A stretch of DNA of 8,861 bases from Chlamydiia bacterium. GTDB taxonomy: Bacteria > Chlamydiota > Chlamydiia > Chlamydiales > FEN-1388. The DNA is taken from NCBI GenBank assembly GCA_023269335.1, contig JAHFTM010000061.1:1-8861 (forward strand), written 5' to 3'. Below the pieces are notes generated by a model. It was not told where the DNA came from and did no database searches. It saw only the letters and a list, made by a program, of their open reading frames with translations. Within the stretch, counting starts at the first letter, position 1, and the number at the start of each line of letters is the position of its first letter. The translations under genes and the position numbers were made by a program. Positions 1-6,494 of this stretch are shown here, in pieces.

Positions 1-794
1 TTGTCAATCGACTGATTCCTATCGAATCAAGTGTCACTTGGTTAATTGTTGCCCTTATAGGTGTAGCGGTCTTCAAGGCCCTTACTTTGTTTAGTTCACG
101 TTTTGGCGCCAAGCTTTTAGCCATCCGCATTAGTCGTGATATGCGTCAGAGCTATTTTGAGCATTTGCAAAAGCTGCCGATCAGCTTTTACCAAGACCAT
201 AATATAGGTGCGCTTTCCTCGCGAGTGGTCAACGATGCATACATGATTGCGGACAGCATTAACTCCATGCTTATCAACTACTTGCAAACTCCATTTGCTT
301 TTATCTCCACACTCATTTTATGTTTCGTGGTCAGTTGGCAGCTTTCTGTAGCGGTCTTTTTTGGTTTTCCACTTCTCATTATACCGATTATATTTTTGGC
401 ACATCGCATCCGCAAAGTTTCGCGACAAATTCAAAAAAAGCAGGAAACATTTGCTTCGGTGCTCATTGAATTTCTTTCAGGTATTCAAACAATTAAAATT
501 TTTGCTATGGAAGAATTTTCTTTAAGAAAGTACACAGAACAAAATGAACAGATGGCGCTCTTAGAGAAAAAAAGTGCCCGCTATGATCTTGCATCCAGGC
601 CTATTCTGCACACGATTGGTATCTTTTGCTTGGTTACCGCACTTCTTTATGGTCTTTATGGTTTGCATCTTCCGCTGCATGAGGTGCTTTTTTACTGCGG
701 ATTACTTTCATGTGTCTATGAACCGGTAAAAAAATATGCTGAAGAAAATGCACGGATCCAGCGTGGCATAGCTGCCTCTGAGCGCATGTATTAA
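1..794 (+). pseudogene. MsbA-type ABC exporter, transmembrane-domain part (5' partial, ended by in-frame TAA)
   Basis: The reading frame is open from base 3, so the true start lies upstream of the window. The visible product is an ABC exporter type 1 membrane domain. Hydrophobic segments are encoded around 40-80, 285-345, 345-405, 600-665 and 685-720. The usual inter-helix features are present: RDMRQSYFEHLQKLPISFY (coupling helix region), SSRVVNDA, and the QETFASVLIEFLSGIQTIKIF segment typical of MsbA/lipid-flippase-like exporters. The frame stops at TAA 792-794 after IAASERMY. The sequence continues in the same frame as VLNLKPHIND and then the ATPase domain, exactly where family members have a residue such as E or D (GAA to TAA is one base change). 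I therefore read 1-1580 as one exporter gene with a nonsense codon, although a sequencing error or a genuinely split transporter would look the same. The substrate could be lipid A, another lipid or a drug, and is not decidable here. Confidence 0.8.
792..794 (+). other. In-frame TAA separating the two halves of the ABC exporter
   Basis: The codons before (gag cgc atg tat) and after (gta ctg aat ctc) are in one continuous frame and read as normal exporter linker sequence (SERMY-stop-VLNLKP). A one-base substitution (for example GAA to TAA) explains it; no indel is needed. TAA is also the normal terminator of neighbouring genes, such as 1578-1580 and 7987-7989, so codon reassignment is unlikely. 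Confidence 0.85.
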
Positions 795-1580
795 GTACTG
801 AATCTCAAGCCACATATCAACGATAATGATGGGGCATGTGACTTAACAGAGTTGAAAGATTCTATTGAATTCAAGGATGTGCACTTTGGCTATGGACAAG
901 ATCCGGTACTCCAAGGCTTAAGTTTTACAGCCAAGAGAGGTGAAAAGGTGGCTCTTGTAGGACCTACAGGGGCTGGTAAGTCAACAATTGTAATGTTGCT
1001 TCCGCGCCTGTATGATATTCAAAAAGGTGAAATTCACATCGATGGCAAACCGCTTGCTGCCTACACGCAAAAATCACTTCGTGAACTGATAGCCTTTGTG
1101 CCTCAAAAGCCCTTTTTATTTTACGATACGGTAGCTGAAAATATTTCCTTTGGAAGAGCTTATGGACGAGAAGAAATTAAAAGTGCAGCGATGAGCGCCC
1201 ATGCGGACGAGTTTATCTTACGCTTAGAGAAGGGCTATGACACAGTGCTTGCCGAAGCTGGGAAGTCCCTTTCAGGGGGTCAGCAGCAGCGTCTGGCTAT
1301 TGCCCGAGCGCTTGTCAAAAAAGCACCTATTTTGATCATGGATGAGGCCACCTCATCGCTAGATGCTGTCTCTGAAGAGCATATCAAGCAAGCTTTGCGT
1401 GGTTTGAAAGGGCAGATAACGCAGATTATCATTGCTCATCGTCTTTCGACAATTGAAGATGCCGATCGGATTATTTATTTAGATAAGGGTCGAAAGATTG
1501 CTGAAGGCACAAAAGATGAGCTGTTAGTTTCCTGCCCGCAGTTTAAGTTGATGTGGGATCTTCTCTATCAGAACAAGTAA
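795..1580 (+). pseudogene. MsbA-type ABC exporter, ATP-binding domain part (3' portion after the in-frame stop)
   Basis: This is the nucleotide-binding domain of the exporter, in the same frame as the membrane domain. Numbered from the TTG at 852, it has Walker A GPTGAGKST (37-45), Q-loop Q85, signature LSGGQQQR (140-147), Walker B ILIMDEA (160-166), D-loop SSLD (168-171) and H-loop H196. No key residue is lost. It ends at TAA 1578-1580 with a normal exporter C-terminus. No in-frame ATG lies between 795 and the domain. The best separate start is TTG 852 behind a poor ribosome-binding site (cagag), so independent translation is uncertain. The intact motifs imply either a very recent mutation, an error in the read, or expression as a separate ATPase subunit of about 242 residues. 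The gene converges with the minus-strand gene at 1597. Confidence 0.8.
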
Positions 1581-1603
1581 TGAGACAATACGTTTGTTAC
1601 TTG
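1574..1603. terminator. Possible bidirectional hairpin over two convergent stop codons
   Basis: Seven-base perfect inverted repeat CAAGTAA (1574-1580) and TTACTTG (1597-1603), with wobble pairs extending the stem inward to leave a loop of about 8 nt. It spans the stop codons of both convergent genes. There is no clear T-run on either side, so intrinsic termination is uncertain. Part of the symmetry arises because both genes end in AAG TAA. Confidence 0.3.
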
Positions 1604-2388
1604 CCATTACAAATTTTCTTCCATCTTTTTTTATTTTTTCGCGAAAAGTGCCGCTTCAGTTTTTTTAAGGGAAACTGCTGTTTTGAATATTCCGTATCGA
1701 TGCAGGCAAATTTCTTTGATTTTGTGTAGGGAATATTCCTTACAATAGATGCAGAAGCGTAACCTGCGCCTAGAATATGGTGCAGCTCTCTGAGCTGTGC
1801 TCGAGTAGCTTTATCTCTCCACATTTTTTCACTTTTACTGCGTTTGGCAAGCTGCATATCTTTCACCACAAGAACATAAGTTGTTTGTGCTTTTTCCCCC
1901 TTATATTGTGGAAGCTTGTAGATCCATTTGTCTGCTACTGTGATAGATGTGAGTTTGTGCTGTTGCACAATTTTACGTATCTCTGAGGCTATAAATGCAC
2001 GCCGTATCAGGCCAACTTGCTCTTCTTGAAATGGCAGTACACGCTCTTCTTTAAGATAGAGTTTAAAAAGATAGCCGGGTAGTAGTGGATGCTTGGCAAT
2101 GCGCAGATTATTCGTTTGTTTTCGGAAGAAAACAGTCTGAAAGCCGGCAGCATGAAACGTAGTTTTGTTTTTCAGCACCTGAGGATTTAAGAAGATTTTG
2201 TTGAGGATCTTTTTCAAAGGACTCTTTTCAGGAAGAAAATAGTGGTTAGGGTTCAAATCTTCTTGAGCTACATTTTCGCTATTCTTCGGTGCTTTTGTTT
2301 GAGCCGCATGAATACTTTTGAATGTAAAGAGTTGCATTAATAAAATAGTCAATAGTAGTACAAGTTTATTTTTCATAAGATAGACCAT
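1597..2388 (-). CDS. Exported basic protein of unknown function (possible kinase-like fold)
   Basis: The product is about 263 residues. The N-terminus is a convincing Sec signal peptide: a hydrophobic core (LVLLLTILLMQLF) following MKNK, with a probable cleavage near SIHA-AQ (residue 28/29). ATG 2376 (MKNKLV) is an equally plausible start, since neither site has a clear Shine-Dalgarno sequence. The mature protein is predicted periplasmic or secreted, lysine/arginine-rich, with an extremely basic tail (240-263). I do not recognise a named family. The order KHPLLPGYLFKLYL (99-112), a helix carrying E136, KWIYKLP (154-160), YVLVVKDMQL (171-180) and ACIDTE (228-233) resembles the layout of protein-kinase-like folds, with K109 as a beta-3 lysine and D231 as a DFG-like aspartate. 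No HRD motif is seen, so this is speculative. Similar secreted orphans are, as far as I recall, common in environmental chlamydiae. It is monocistronic and convergent with the exporter. Confidence 0.75.
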   Translation of the reverse strand: MVYLMKNKLVLLLTILLMQLFTFKSIHAAQTKAPKNSENVAQEDLNPNHYFLPEKSPLKKILNKIFLNPQVLKNKTTFHAAGFQTVFFRKQTNNLRIAKHPLLPGYLFKLYLKEERVLPFQEEQVGLIRRAFIASEIRKIVQQHKLTSITVADKWIYKLPQYKGEKAQTTYVLVVKDMQLAKRSKSEKMWRDKATRAQLRELHHILGAGYASASIVRNIPYTKSKKFACIDTEYSKQQFPLKKLKRHFSRKNKKRWKKICNGK

Positions 2389-2393
2389 TTATA

Positions 2394-2410
2394 GTTTATT
2401 CTCAATAAAC
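2394..2410. promoter_or_regulatory. 17-bp perfect palindrome just upstream of the exported-protein gene
   Basis: Perfect inverted repeat GTTTATT-CTC-AATAAAC with a 3-base centre, ending 5 bases before the ATG at 2386-2388 as read on the minus strand. It is placed in the 5' leader, where it could be an operator or an mRNA hairpin covering the ribosome entry site. This may explain why no Shine-Dalgarno sequence is seen there. The function is inferred from position only. Confidence 0.4.
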
Positions 2411-2467
2411 GTATGAATAGCAAATTATGTAATTATGTAAAATAATTATTATATTAAATTATTTTAA

Positions 2468-2495
2468 TTGGTTTTTTTGTATCAAATCAAACCAA
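2468..2495 (-). terminator. Candidate hairpin downstream of the aldolase gene
   Basis: TTGGTTT (2468-2474) pairs with AAACCAA (2489-2495). Inside it TTTG (2476-2479) pairs with CAAA (2483-2486) around a 3-base loop, giving 11 bp with a small internal loop. It lies 67-94 bases past the stop of the minus-strand DapA-family gene. No U-tract follows, so it may be a weak terminator or a processing structure. Confidence 0.3.
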
Positions 2496-2561
2496 GAAAT
2501 GATTCTAGTGGTGTCAACCTAGTAGTCCAAATCTGAGTCTGATAGATGCGGACACAGTTTT

Positions 2562-3470
2562 TCAAGTAGAAATTTGAGCCAAAGTTTCACGAAAAGCACG
2601 GATGAGCTCACCATATTCATACAGTGTCGTTGGAGATAAAATTTCTTTGTGGGCTCCGTGATCTAGATTTTTGGCTTCCATTAAAGCTGCAATACTGAGG
2701 GGGAAGGGCACTCGTGAAAGTAGTCGTCCTATAGTAGCTACTTTGTCGCTTGCATCCTTCAAGGCTGCTATGTCATTTTTTTTGAAGCTTTGATAGATTT
2801 GTACCATAAGTTCAGGGATTGCGTTAGACATGCCGCCAATACTGCCAGTCACGCCTAAAGTAAGGGCTTCTTGCAGTCTTGTATCAAAGCCGGAGTAGAC
2901 GTTAAAGCCATATTTTCTACCCAGGTCAATGAGCTGGCGCTGATAGGCAAAATCACTTCCGCTTTGCTTGATCCCTAGTAGTGGTACTTCCCCTGAGACA
3001 TTGTCGATAGTTTCAAGATCAATTCTATTGCGCGCACATTCAGGAAAATTATAAAGGATGAGCGGGCGGCCTGCGATTTTTGCCATGGTGACAAAATAGG
3101 TAGTCAGGTCAAGCGGCTCATAGGGGTAGTATATCTGGGGAAGCAGCATGACAGCAGCTACTTTCTTTTCATTGGCATGCAGGGCAAGCTCTTTTACGTT
3201 TGCTTGGCAAATATCGCTAATATTTACAAACACGCGACTTGGGCCTATTTTCTCTACAACAAAGTGAACAAGCTCCTTTCGAGTAGCTACGTTGAGATAG
3301 GGAAATTGACCTGTGCTGCCGCAGAGAACGATACCGTTGACCCCGCGTGCCAAGAGAAAGTCTAGATGGCTGTTGAGTGTCTCTTTTTTCAGGGTTCCGC
3401 TCTCGTCGGTAGGTGTCCAGAGTGCTGTCCAAATTCCTTCAAAGGGACCATTTCCAGTTTGACTTGACAT
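2562..3470 (-). CDS. DapA/NanA-superfamily aldolase or lyase (class I Schiff-base TIM barrel)
   Basis: A 302-residue product of the dihydrodipicolinate synthase / N-acetylneuraminate lyase superfamily, at the normal family length. These enzymes are cytosolic and use a Schiff-base lysine to add or remove pyruvate-type units. Visible motifs from M1 = ATG 3468-3470 are GSTGQ (51-55, the pyruvate-carboxylate loop), YNFPE (140-144, catalytic Tyr140) and GIKQS with Schiff-base Lys168, then the GGMSNAIPEL segment. I chose ATG 3470 because GCAGGAG sits 5 bases before it. An upstream ATG at 3518 would add 16 residues but has no ribosome-binding site. Oddities: the motif glutamate of GxTGE is Gln55, and the arginine of DapA's YNVPxR is Cys145. 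True dihydrodipicolinate synthase activity is therefore doubtful. KDG-aldolase-like or sialate-lyase-like substrates are alternatives. It is transcribed divergently from the gene at 3613, and no lysine-pathway genes adjoin it. Confidence 0.9.
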   Translation of the reverse strand: MSSQTGNGPFEGIWTALWTPTDESGTLKKETLNSHLDFLLARGVNGIVLCGSTGQFPYLNVATRKELVHFVVEKIGPSRVFVNISDICQANVKELALHANEKKVAAVMLLPQIYYPYEPLDLTTYFVTMAKIAGRPLILYNFPECARNRIDLETIDNVSGEVPLLGIKQSGSDFAYQRQLIDLGRKYGFNVYSGFDTRLQEALTLGVTGSIGGMSNAIPELMVQIYQSFKKNDIAALKDASDKVATIGRLLSRVPFPLSIAALMEAKNLDHGAHKEILSPTTLYEYGELIRAFRETLAQIST

Positions 3471-3477
3471 AGAGACT
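3463..3477 (-). promoter_or_regulatory. Shine-Dalgarno site fixing the start of the DapA-family gene
   Basis: On the minus strand GCAGGAG is followed by TCTCT and ATG (3468-3470). This AGGAG at ideal spacing outranks the upstream ATGs at 3518 and 3497, which lack any purine-rich leader. It also gives the usual superfamily length of about 300 residues. Confidence 0.75.
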
Positions 3478-3553
3478 CCTGCTGTTTTCTGAAACATAGC
3501 ATATTTCTCTATAAGCATAAAAACAAAGAATAGAGTGCAATTAAAAATATTAT

Positions 3554-3604
3554 TTGATATTGTTCAATTAAGGTATTGAATAAAAGAGAGTTCATTTTTT
3601 GGAG
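3554..3604 (+). promoter_or_regulatory. Candidate promoter, dyad and ribosome-binding site of the 500-residue gene
   Basis: TTGATA (3554-3559) is a fair -35, with TGAATA (3577-3582) 17 bases on as a weak -10. An inverted repeat TTGTTCAAT (3560-3568) / ATTGAATAA (3575-3583), with one G-T pair, fills the spacer and -10, a usual place for a repressor. GGAG (3601-3604) lies 8 bases before the ATG at 3613. The ribosome-binding site is the firmest part; the promoter is a by-eye call. Confidence 0.4.
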
Positions 3605-3612
3605 AAAACTTT

Positions 3613-5115
3613 ATGTCAACGATTGATCCAGATAGATTTGATGCAAGCCAGCTTTTTGCACTTCCTCAATTTAATGATGAGAGTGGTAAAATTGAACTGA
3701 ACGCTGGGTGGAGGCTGAATAAAAAAGCTTTAGCACAAGGAACAGATCAAAAAGTAACAAAAGTTTTTCAAAAGGGCAGTGGAAGAATAGCTGAAGCAAT
3801 TAAGGCTGTAGAATCTTGTAGAAATAAATTAAAAAATCTAACAGATCCTAGTAAAGTTGCTGAAGCGGAAAAGGTGTTACTACAGTTTGTCAATACGTTG
3901 AAAGCTAAAGTAGCCAGTTCTGTGCTTTCAGCCCCTTTGAGCAGATCTTTTGGAGGCTTGGGTAAACTTGAAAAACTCGAAGCTGATTTAAGGAAAGCAA
4001 TTAAGGGCACAGAAAGTAAAATTGAAAATGAGTCTCGTCAAAAAGCTTCGAAGGTAGCGCAACCTTATGAAGCTGCGCCAGCGCCAGCTAAGCCTGCTAA
4101 GCCATACAATATGTTCGCAGTACCAGAGGAGGCGGTAACACAACGACCAGCTGTCCCTGTTCGTGCACAACCGCCAAGGGTAGAGCCTCCAGTTGTAAGC
4201 GATCCAAATCGAGAGTTTCAAGTGAAGGTAGAACGGTTTCTCGAAGAGCGATGTACGGTGATGAGCAAAAAACAGGCAGAGCAGTATTTGGGAGAGCAAA
4301 TTTCCAAACAAAGCCAGAAAAAAATGTTCATGCTGTACACAGATGAGGCGCGACCTCAAAAATTATTTTTGCTTTCTACAGAACCTAGAATGCCTGGAGG
4401 GGTCGATTTTACAGAATCTGAGCTTACTCATGAATTTCATGAAAGAGATTTTGAAAGAATCACCATTCTAAATAGGCCTCGGGCTGTTAATAACTGGGTT
4501 TTAGCCCTTAGTGCACAATATGGCAAGCCAATAGACAGATTAGCTCAAAACAAGGCGCCATCTGCGCCTTTAGCATCTACACAGCCAGTTTTATCAGCTG
4601 CCGCAGCAGCAAATATTCCTCCTGTTGTTACAGCAGCAGAGGCCCCTGCAAGAGCGCCTCAGCCAGAGGCTCCTAAACCGGCTCCTCTGCTAACAGCCCC
4701 TCCTGCAGCAGGTGTGCAAACGAAACCTCCTCCTCCGAAAACATCACCACCGCCAGATACTTTTGGCGGCTTACCTGTTTCATCGGGAAATTTTCGACAA
4801 TTAAGAAGCCAGCTTGAACTGTTAGCTCCAGCAAAGATACCTGTAGGAAAAAGAGCTTTTTTACTTGTGAAAGACCCTCTTCAAGAGAAGCAGTATTTTT
4901 TTGCAGCAGCAACCTTCGATGCGCGCAATAGCGGCACACTTATAATATCGGATGGGGTTATCACAAAAAATAGTGATGGCAAATACACTGTCACCTATAC
5001 CAGTCCTAAAGATAAAGGCGAGAAAACAGCAAAATTTAGAGATATTCAGGCTATGACAAGCTTTCTACGGGGTATATGTGGTGAACCGTTGAAAATGGAA
5101 CCAGTACCCGGATGA
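3613..5115 (+). CDS. Modular Pro/Ala-linker protein with two putative SH2-like domains; candidate effector
   Basis: 500 residues, no signal peptide and no membrane segment. The layout is: an N-terminal charged helical region with coiled-coil-like stretches (about 45-145); a Pro/Ala linker (151-197); globular domain 1 (about 203-305); a long Pro/Ala linker (315-383, including PPPPKTSPPP); globular domain 2 (about 390-495). Domain 1 follows the SH2 order: MSKKQAEQYL (217-226) like helix A; FMLYTDE (239-245) at the FLVRES strand; LFLLSTE; LTHEFHE with H273 at the HYKI histidine; then a closing helix NNWVLALSAQYG. Domain 2 has AFLLVKD (415-421), QYFFAAATF, ISDGVITKNSDGKYTV and FRDIQAMTSFLRGI in the same order. 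The phosphotyrosine arginine would be Thr243 and Lys420, so classical binding may be lost or altered. The family is not recognised; the SH2 reading is an inference. Such architecture, with PxxP-rich linkers, suits a host-directed effector of an intracellular bacterium. The start is supported by GGAG 8 bases upstream. Confidence 0.85.
   Translation: MSTIDPDRFDASQLFALPQFNDESGKIELNAGWRLNKKALAQGTDQKVTKVFQKGSGRIAEAIKAVESCRNKLKNLTDPSKVAEAEKVLLQFVNTLKAKVASSVLSAPLSRSFGGLGKLEKLEADLRKAIKGTESKIENESRQKASKVAQPYEAAPAPAKPAKPYNMFAVPEEAVTQRPAVPVRAQPPRVEPPVVSDPNREFQVKVERFLEERCTVMSKKQAEQYLGEQISKQSQKKMFMLYTDEARPQKLFLLSTEPRMPGGVDFTESELTHEFHERDFERITILNRPRAVNNWVLALSAQYGKPIDRLAQNKAPSAPLASTQPVLSAAAAANIPPVVTAAEAPARAPQPEAPKPAPLLTAPPAAGVQTKPPPPKTSPPPDTFGGLPVSSGNFRQLRSQLELLAPAKIPVGKRAFLLVKDPLQEKQYFFAAATFDARNSGTLIISDGVITKNSDGKYTVTYTSPKDKGEKTAKFRDIQAMTSFLRGICGEPLKMEPVPG
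4063..4203 (+). repeat. First Pro/Ala-rich linker coding region
   Basis: Encodes residues 151-197, dominated by Pro, Ala, Lys and Val (for example APAPAKPAKP and QPPRVEPPVV). It is low-complexity and presumably disordered, separating the helical N-terminus from globular domain 1. Confidence 0.75.
4555..4761 (+). repeat. Second Pro/Ala-rich linker coding region
   Basis: Encodes residues 315-383 with an AAAAA run and repeated AP/PP units ending in KPPPPKTSPPP. It is low-complexity and probably extended or disordered. The PxxP motifs would suit SH3-type partners if the protein reaches a eukaryotic host, but that is inference. Confidence 0.75.
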
Positions 5116-5118
5116 TCA

Positions 5119-5162
5119 TTGACGACAAACTGCGTTAGCTGCTATCGATTCTATGCAAAGAG
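5119..5162 (+). promoter_or_regulatory. Candidate promoter and ribosome-binding site of the glycan-acylation operon
   Basis: TTGACG (5119-5124) is a 5/6 match to a -35 box. A poor -10 (TATCGA, 5143-5148) follows at 18 bases. AGAG (5159-5162) lies 7 bases before the ATG at 5170. The gap after the preceding stop is only 54 bases and shows no terminator, so read-through from the 3613 gene is also possible. Confidence 0.3.
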
Positions 5163-5169
5163 AAAGTAG

Positions 5170-6492
5170 ATGAGTGTGAAAAATGATCTCGAAAAAAAGC
5201 TTCCACCTGTGAAAAAAGAAGATTTATGGCAGCTTGCCGTGAGCCTTTTTCCTATCTGCCGCAGCATCACTGGCAATGGAGTAAGGCAAACACTTTCGCT
5301 TATTCAAGAGCATCTTCCAGAACTACAAATCCATGAAGTTCCATCCGGTACGATAGCGTTTGACTGGACAGTACCAAATGAGTGGAACATCACCGATGCT
5401 TTCATCAAAGCGCCTAATGGAAAGCGTCTGGTCGACTTTCAGAAAAACAACTTGCATGTCATGGGCTACAGCTTGCCCTTTGAGGGCAAACTTACCTTGC
5501 AAGAGCTTGCCCCGCATCTGCATTCTCTTCCGGAACTTCCGGATGCTATTCCCTATGTCACAAGCTACTATGAGCCTCGTTGGGGCTTTTGTCTTGCTGA
5601 CAATGAGCGTAAAAAATTAAAAAATGATGTAATCTACGATGTTAAAATCGACTCTTCACTTAAACCAGGGGCACTTACCTATGCAGACATTCTCATCCCA
5701 GGAAAAAGCAAGAAAGAGATTCTGATTTCTACTTATATATGCCATCCATCACTTGCTAATAATGAGCTTTCAGGGCCAGTGGTAGCAACTTTTTTGGCAA
5801 AAAAACTTTTAGAAAAAAAGCAGGATGAGCGTTTTTATAGCTACCGTTTTGTTTTTGTCCCTGAGACTATCGGTTCGATCTGCTACTTAAGTCAGCACTA
5901 TGAAATGTTAAAGAAAAATGTCATTGCAGGTTACGTGGTTACCTGTGTGGGTAATGAGCATCCGTTTTCCTATTTAGAATCTAGGCAAGAGTCAAGCCTT
6001 ACCGACCGTATGACAAAGCATGTTCTCTCTAGTGTTGGGCAGCCATTTGCTATCTACTCTTATTTGGAGAGAGGAAGCGATGAGCGGCAGTACTGCTCGC
6101 CTGGAATCGATTTACCTATCGGCTCTTTGATGCGCTCTAAATATGGCAGCTATCCTGAGTACCACACCTCATTAGATAACTTAGAATTTATAAGTGCTGA
6201 AGCGCTATGTGGCTCTTTACAAATGTATCTCAAATGCCTTGAGGCACTCGATCACAACCATATCTATCGAGCGATTTTTCCTTGTGAGCCGCAGCTTGGC
6301 AAGCGGGGCCTTTATCCAAGCCTGTCAACACGCGATTCTGCCAAAAATGTACGTCTAATGATGAACTTTTTGGTCTATGCAGATGGAAGAAGAGATCTTC
6401 TTGCTATTGCTGAAAAGCTCAATTGTTCAATTTTCGAGTTGATTCCAATTGCCAGCCTCTTACATGCTGAAAAAGTAATTGAACAGGTCTAA
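5170..6492 (+). CDS. DUF2172/DUF4910 (COG4310) aminopeptidase-like protein of surface-glycan loci
   Basis: A 440-residue, soluble, full-length member of the COG4310 family: an N-terminal helical segment with the hallmark FPICRSITGNGVRQTL (27-42), an inserted DUF2172 domain (about 60-140, VPSGTIAFDWTVPNEWNI onward), a Zn-peptidase-like DUF4910 domain, and a C-terminal winged-helix-like part (about 375-440). Likely metal or active-site residues in the M28-like fold are His192 (YICHPS), the NNELSG segment (197-202), Glu232 (VPETIGS), Asp304/Glu305 (GSDERQY) and His332 (YPEYHTSLDN). Family members recur in polysaccharide and flagellin-glycan clusters. C. jejuni Cj1295 is linked to a di-O-methylglyceroyl modification of pseudaminic acid. 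Here it opens a five-gene operon, with the ACP gene starting 2 bases after its stop, which supports the same kind of role. The exact reaction is unknown: hydrolase, acyl/aminoacyl transfer and a non-catalytic role are all open. Confidence 0.9.
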   Translation: MSVKNDLEKKLPPVKKEDLWQLAVSLFPICRSITGNGVRQTLSLIQEHLPELQIHEVPSGTIAFDWTVPNEWNITDAFIKAPNGKRLVDFQKNNLHVMGYSLPFEGKLTLQELAPHLHSLPELPDAIPYVTSYYEPRWGFCLADNERKKLKNDVIYDVKIDSSLKPGALTYADILIPGKSKKEILISTYICHPSLANNELSGPVVATFLAKKLLEKKQDERFYSYRFVFVPETIGSICYLSQHYEMLKKNVIAGYVVTCVGNEHPFSYLESRQESSLTDRMTKHVLSSVGQPFAIYSYLERGSDERQYCSPGIDLPIGSLMRSKYGSYPEYHTSLDNLEFISAEALCGSLQMYLKCLEALDHNHIYRAIFPCEPQLGKRGLYPSLSTRDSAKNVRLMMNFLVYADGRRDLLAIAEKLNCSIFELIPIASLLHAEKVIEQV

Positions 6493-6494
6493 CA

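Larger units (their letters stand above)
2389..2561. other. AT-rich intergenic spacer between two minus-strand genes
   Basis: This 173-base gap is very AT-rich around 2420-2465 and carries a tandem 8-mer AATTATGT (2423-2430, 2431-2438). On the minus strand a TATAAT (bases 2448-2453) could serve as a -10 element for the exported-protein gene, but no good -35 lies at the right distance. A TTGACA (2512-2517, minus) has no matching -10. Two inverted repeats are listed separately. No small gene is supported. Confidence 0.5.

Noticed and set aside
792..794. Stop-codon reassignment or programmed read-through
   Set aside because: TAA ends neighbouring genes normally, and no read-through context or structure is evident around it; a point mutation or error is simpler.
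1777..1986. Plus-strand small frame inside the exported-protein gene
   Set aside because: It is antisense to a gene with a signal peptide and coherent composition; the product is Cys/Phe-rich and without motifs.
2423..2438. Tandem AATTATGT repeat as a phase-variation tract
   Set aside because: Only two copies, in an AT-rich non-coding spacer, with no link to a reading frame or promoter spacing.
3471..3518. Longer start for the DapA-family gene at ATG 3518
   Set aside because: No Shine-Dalgarno precedes it, the extra 16 residues do not resemble the family, and AGGAG stands at ideal spacing before ATG 3470.
3988..4359. Open frame of 123 codons antisense to the 500-residue gene
   Set aside because: The composition (Trp, Cys, Leu and Arg runs) is typical of antisense reading of Pro/Ala codons, and it lies wholly inside a well-supported gene.
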